The notes under the pieces: generated by a model | Seen by the model: the letters and a program-made list of their open reading frames with translations, nothing else | Database searches by the model: none | Told to the model about the DNA's origin: nothing | Program-made: the position numbers and the translations under genes | Part shown: in pieces, positions 6,828 through 8,109 of the stretch | Position numbering within the stretch: position 1 is the first letter of the stretch | Layout: each line of letters begins with the position of its first letter | Origin: an uncultured Eubacteriales bacterium | Lineage (GTDB): Bacteria > Bacillota > Clostridia > Christensenellales > Borkfalkiaceae | Assembly: GCA_949745625.1 (NCBI GenBank) | Contig: CATJZR010000038.1 | Coordinates: 1 to 8,109, forward strand | DNA: 8,109 nt | Reading direction: 5' to 3'

Positions 6828-7334
6828 CTATTTCTTTAATTTTTCCAAAGCGCGATAGTACGTCGAAGTTATGGTACTCAAAGGTTTTTTCAGTTCCTTT
6901 GAAATTCTTTCAAAAGTCAAATCGTGAACAAACTTAAATATCATAATTTCCTGTTCCATATCATTCAGAATTGAAATTTTAGCATAAAAGTCATCGTCAG
7001 GTTGAATATCGGTCTGAATTTCATCTTCCTTCAAATCAAACAAGGCAACGAACTGCTTTTCGCTTTTTATTCTGTCTCTGGCGCAGTTTGCGGTTAAAAC
7101 GTAAAGATAGCTTCCGGGGTTGTTAATTTTAGGCAGCTTTCCGGCATAATTCCAAATTTTTACGAGTATGTCGTCAACTATTTCGTCAGCCGCAACTGAC
7201 GATTTCGAAATAGTCAAAGCCGTGGCATAAATTAGCTTACCGTAAATACCGTAAAGCTCTTCAAGCGCTTTATCGTCTTTAACTGCTATCCTTTTTATAA
7301 GCTTATTAAAATACTTTTTTGTATTTTTCATCAT
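6828..7334 (-). CDS. ECF-type RNA polymerase sigma factor
   Basis: The 168-residue length is typical of minimal extracytoplasmic-function sigma factors. Region 2 spans about residues 17-90, with the core-binding and -10 recognition helices around AADEIVDDILVKIWNYAGKL and SYLYVLTANCARDRIK. Region 4 spans about 110-168, with a helix-turn-helix at LTFERISKELKKPLSTITST followed by YYRALEKLKK, which recognises the -35 element. Regions 1 and 3 are absent, as expected for the class. Two adjacent ATG codons (7334 and 7331) are possible starts; the ribosome binding site is weak (AGAG), so the choice is uncertain by one residue. The neighbouring putative anti-sigma gene fits the usual operon. The target promoters are unknown; the surface-protein genes alongside are candidates by position only. 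Confidence 0.9.
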   Translation of the reverse strand: MMKNTKKYFNKLIKRIAVKDDKALEELYGIYGKLIYATALTISKSSVAADEIVDDILVKIWNYAGKLPKINNPGSYLYVLTANCARDRIKSEKQFVALFDLKEDEIQTDIQPDDDFYAKISILNDMEQEIMIFKFVHDLTFERISKELKKPLSTITSTYYRALEKLKK

Positions 7335-7374
7335 AATCGTTTACTCTGAATTAAGTGCGTGAATATTTACTATA

Positions 7375-7402
7375 AATATAACATATTATATAATTTTTGC
7401 AA
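7375..7402 (-). promoter_or_regulatory. Possible promoter of the sigma factor gene
   Basis: TTGCAA (7397-7402) and TATATT (7375-7380) are separated by 16 bp, about 40 bp before the start codon. The region is very AT-rich and a second -10-like TATAAT sits at 7385-7390 without a good -35 box, so this is a weak call. A GAAAC motif further up, at 7416-7420, could be part of an ECF-type -35 element, but no matching -10 is obvious. Confidence 0.35.
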
Positions 7403-7420
7403 ATACTTTTTTGCACGTTT

Positions 7421-7446
7421 CTAATTGAGTACTGTCAATATATTAG
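7421..7446. repeat. Small imperfect inverted repeat between the LRR and sigma genes
   Basis: CTAATTGA (7421-7428) pairs with TCAA and TTAG (7435-7438 and 7443-7446), which are interrupted by a 4-nt TATA insertion; the loop has 6 nt. No U-run follows on either strand, so it is not a normal terminator. It could be an operator for the sigma operon or chance in AT-rich DNA. Confidence 0.25.
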
Positions 7447-7497
7447 TGCCAATTTTACAATATAACATCTGATGCGTCCCCACCAGCCGTTCAACTT

Positions 7498-8109
7498 TTA
7501 AACAGGATTGAACACTATCTTGGGGTTGATATTTTCAAAATGCCGGCGGAAGCGTTCCGGCGCAGTCACTTCTTCAATACTTTGGCAAGTTTTAAATGCC
7601 TGCCACATCTGAATTAAGCTTTCCGGCAAGCGTACACGTTTAAGCTTGTTGCAGCCTTCAAATGTAGAATAAATGCGCCACACTCCTTCAGGAAATTCAA
7701 TTTGCTCAATATCGCAGTTTTTAAAAGCACTGCCTTTAATAAGCTGTATTTCGGGCTGCAACGGTATCACGCTGTTTTTACAACCCAAAATTAAATAGTT
7801 GACGCTTGAATGTTGTACAAGGCAATTCCCCTCACTTGAATATTTTTTGTTACCTGCGGCAACCGTTATTCTTTCAAGATAAGGATTACATTCGATTTTT
7901 GCATTAAACATATCTTCAAGCGTAGACGGCAAGGAAACATATCTTAATTTTAGGCAGTCGCAAAACGAATAGTTTTCAAGCCGCTCCACGCCTTCGGGCA
8001 CATCGAGATATTCAAGCTCCGCGCAACCCATAAAAGAATTTATCGGCACCACTTTCAAGTTTTGCGAAAGACGCAGGATACGAGCATTTTTGCAGTTTGC
8101 AAACGCACC
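7498..8109 (-). CDS. BspA-type leucine-rich-repeat protein, C-terminal part
   Basis: The last 203 residues of a protein whose start lies beyond the window. The frame continues upstream of an internal TTG at 8058 with clear family sequence (GAFANCKNARILRL), so that codon is not the start. LRR_5-type units run through the whole fragment (SFMGCAELEYLDVPEGVERL; AFKNCDIEQIEFPEGV). The stretch YSSEGNCLV followed by LILGCKNSVIP is a signature often seen in BspA-type proteins. It ends with TAA at 7498, after an APERFRRHFENI tail typical of the last repeat. Whether it is secreted or anchored cannot be judged without the N-terminus. It is more divergent than the LRR lipoprotein at 4015-5889 and no Ig-like domain is visible. 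No convincing terminator follows before the sigma gene, 163 bp away. Confidence 0.9.
   Translation of the reverse strand, partial: GAFANCKNARILRLSQNLKVVPINSFMGCAELEYLDVPEGVERLENYSFCDCLKLRYVSLPSTLEDMFNAKIECNPYLERITVAAGNKKYSSEGNCLVQHSSVNYLILGCKNSVIPLQPEIQLIKGSAFKNCDIEQIEFPEGVWRIYSTFEGCNKLKRVRLPESLIQMWQAFKTCQSIEEVTAPERFRRHFENINPKIVFNPV

Noticed and set aside
7433..7438. TTGACA as -35 box for the sigma gene
   Set aside because: The sequence 16-18 bp downstream (around GTGCAAAA) is not a -10 box.
8056..8058. TTG at 8058 as start of the upstream LRR protein
   Set aside because: Family-typical LRR sequence continues in frame upstream to the window edge, so the gene is simply cut off.
1..8109. tRNA, rRNA, insertion sequences, attachment sites
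   Set aside because: No cloverleaf with a T-loop, no rRNA-like segment, no transposase or integrase motif and no flanking inverted repeats were seen on either strand.

Overview
The window reads as chromosome of a Gram-positive, Clostridia-like anaerobe, probably an uncultured gut or rumen bacterium. The grounds are a near-consensus sigma-A promoter, GGAGG ribosome binding sites, two lipoprotein signal peptides, BspA-type leucine-rich-repeat surface proteins with bacterial Ig-like domains, and a plant cell wall (pectin) enzyme. This placement is inferred from style; no marker gene is present. All five genes lie on the minus strand, so the biological order runs from high to low coordinates. Every long plus-strand reading frame is a shadow.

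Layout in transcription order: (1) 8109-7498, the C-terminal 203 residues of a BspA-type LRR protein that starts outside the window. (2) 7334-6828, a small ECF sigma factor, followed after 64 bp by (3) 6763-6050, a single-pass membrane protein that is most likely its anti-sigma factor. A strong intrinsic terminator at 6012-6048 closes this pair. (4) 5889-4015, a 624-residue lipoprotein with two Ig-like (Big_2) domains and two blocks of LRR_5 repeats. It is preceded by a long imperfect hairpin and followed by a terminator. (5) 3720 to beyond position 1, a very large multidomain lipoprotein: Cys/His-rich linker, beta-helix-like region, two Big_3-type domains, a complete pectinesterase (CE8) domain with all catalytic residues, another Ig-like domain, and a C-terminal module that appears to begin repeating at the window edge. 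This gene is open at the window edge (at least 1240 residues) and has its own strong promoter and a roughly 120-nt structured leader.

How the genes may work together: the last two genes encode lipid-anchored surface proteins, one de-esterifying pectin and the other probably binding a host, plant or microbial surface. The sigma/anti-sigma pair beside them is the natural candidate for regulating one or more of these surface genes, but only gene order supports that. The most interesting non-coding signals are the pectinesterase leader RNA, with competing pairings, and the hairpin in front of the LRR lipoprotein gene. The sharpest coding anomaly is the AT-rich C-terminal module of the pectinesterase, which differs in composition from the rest of its own gene.
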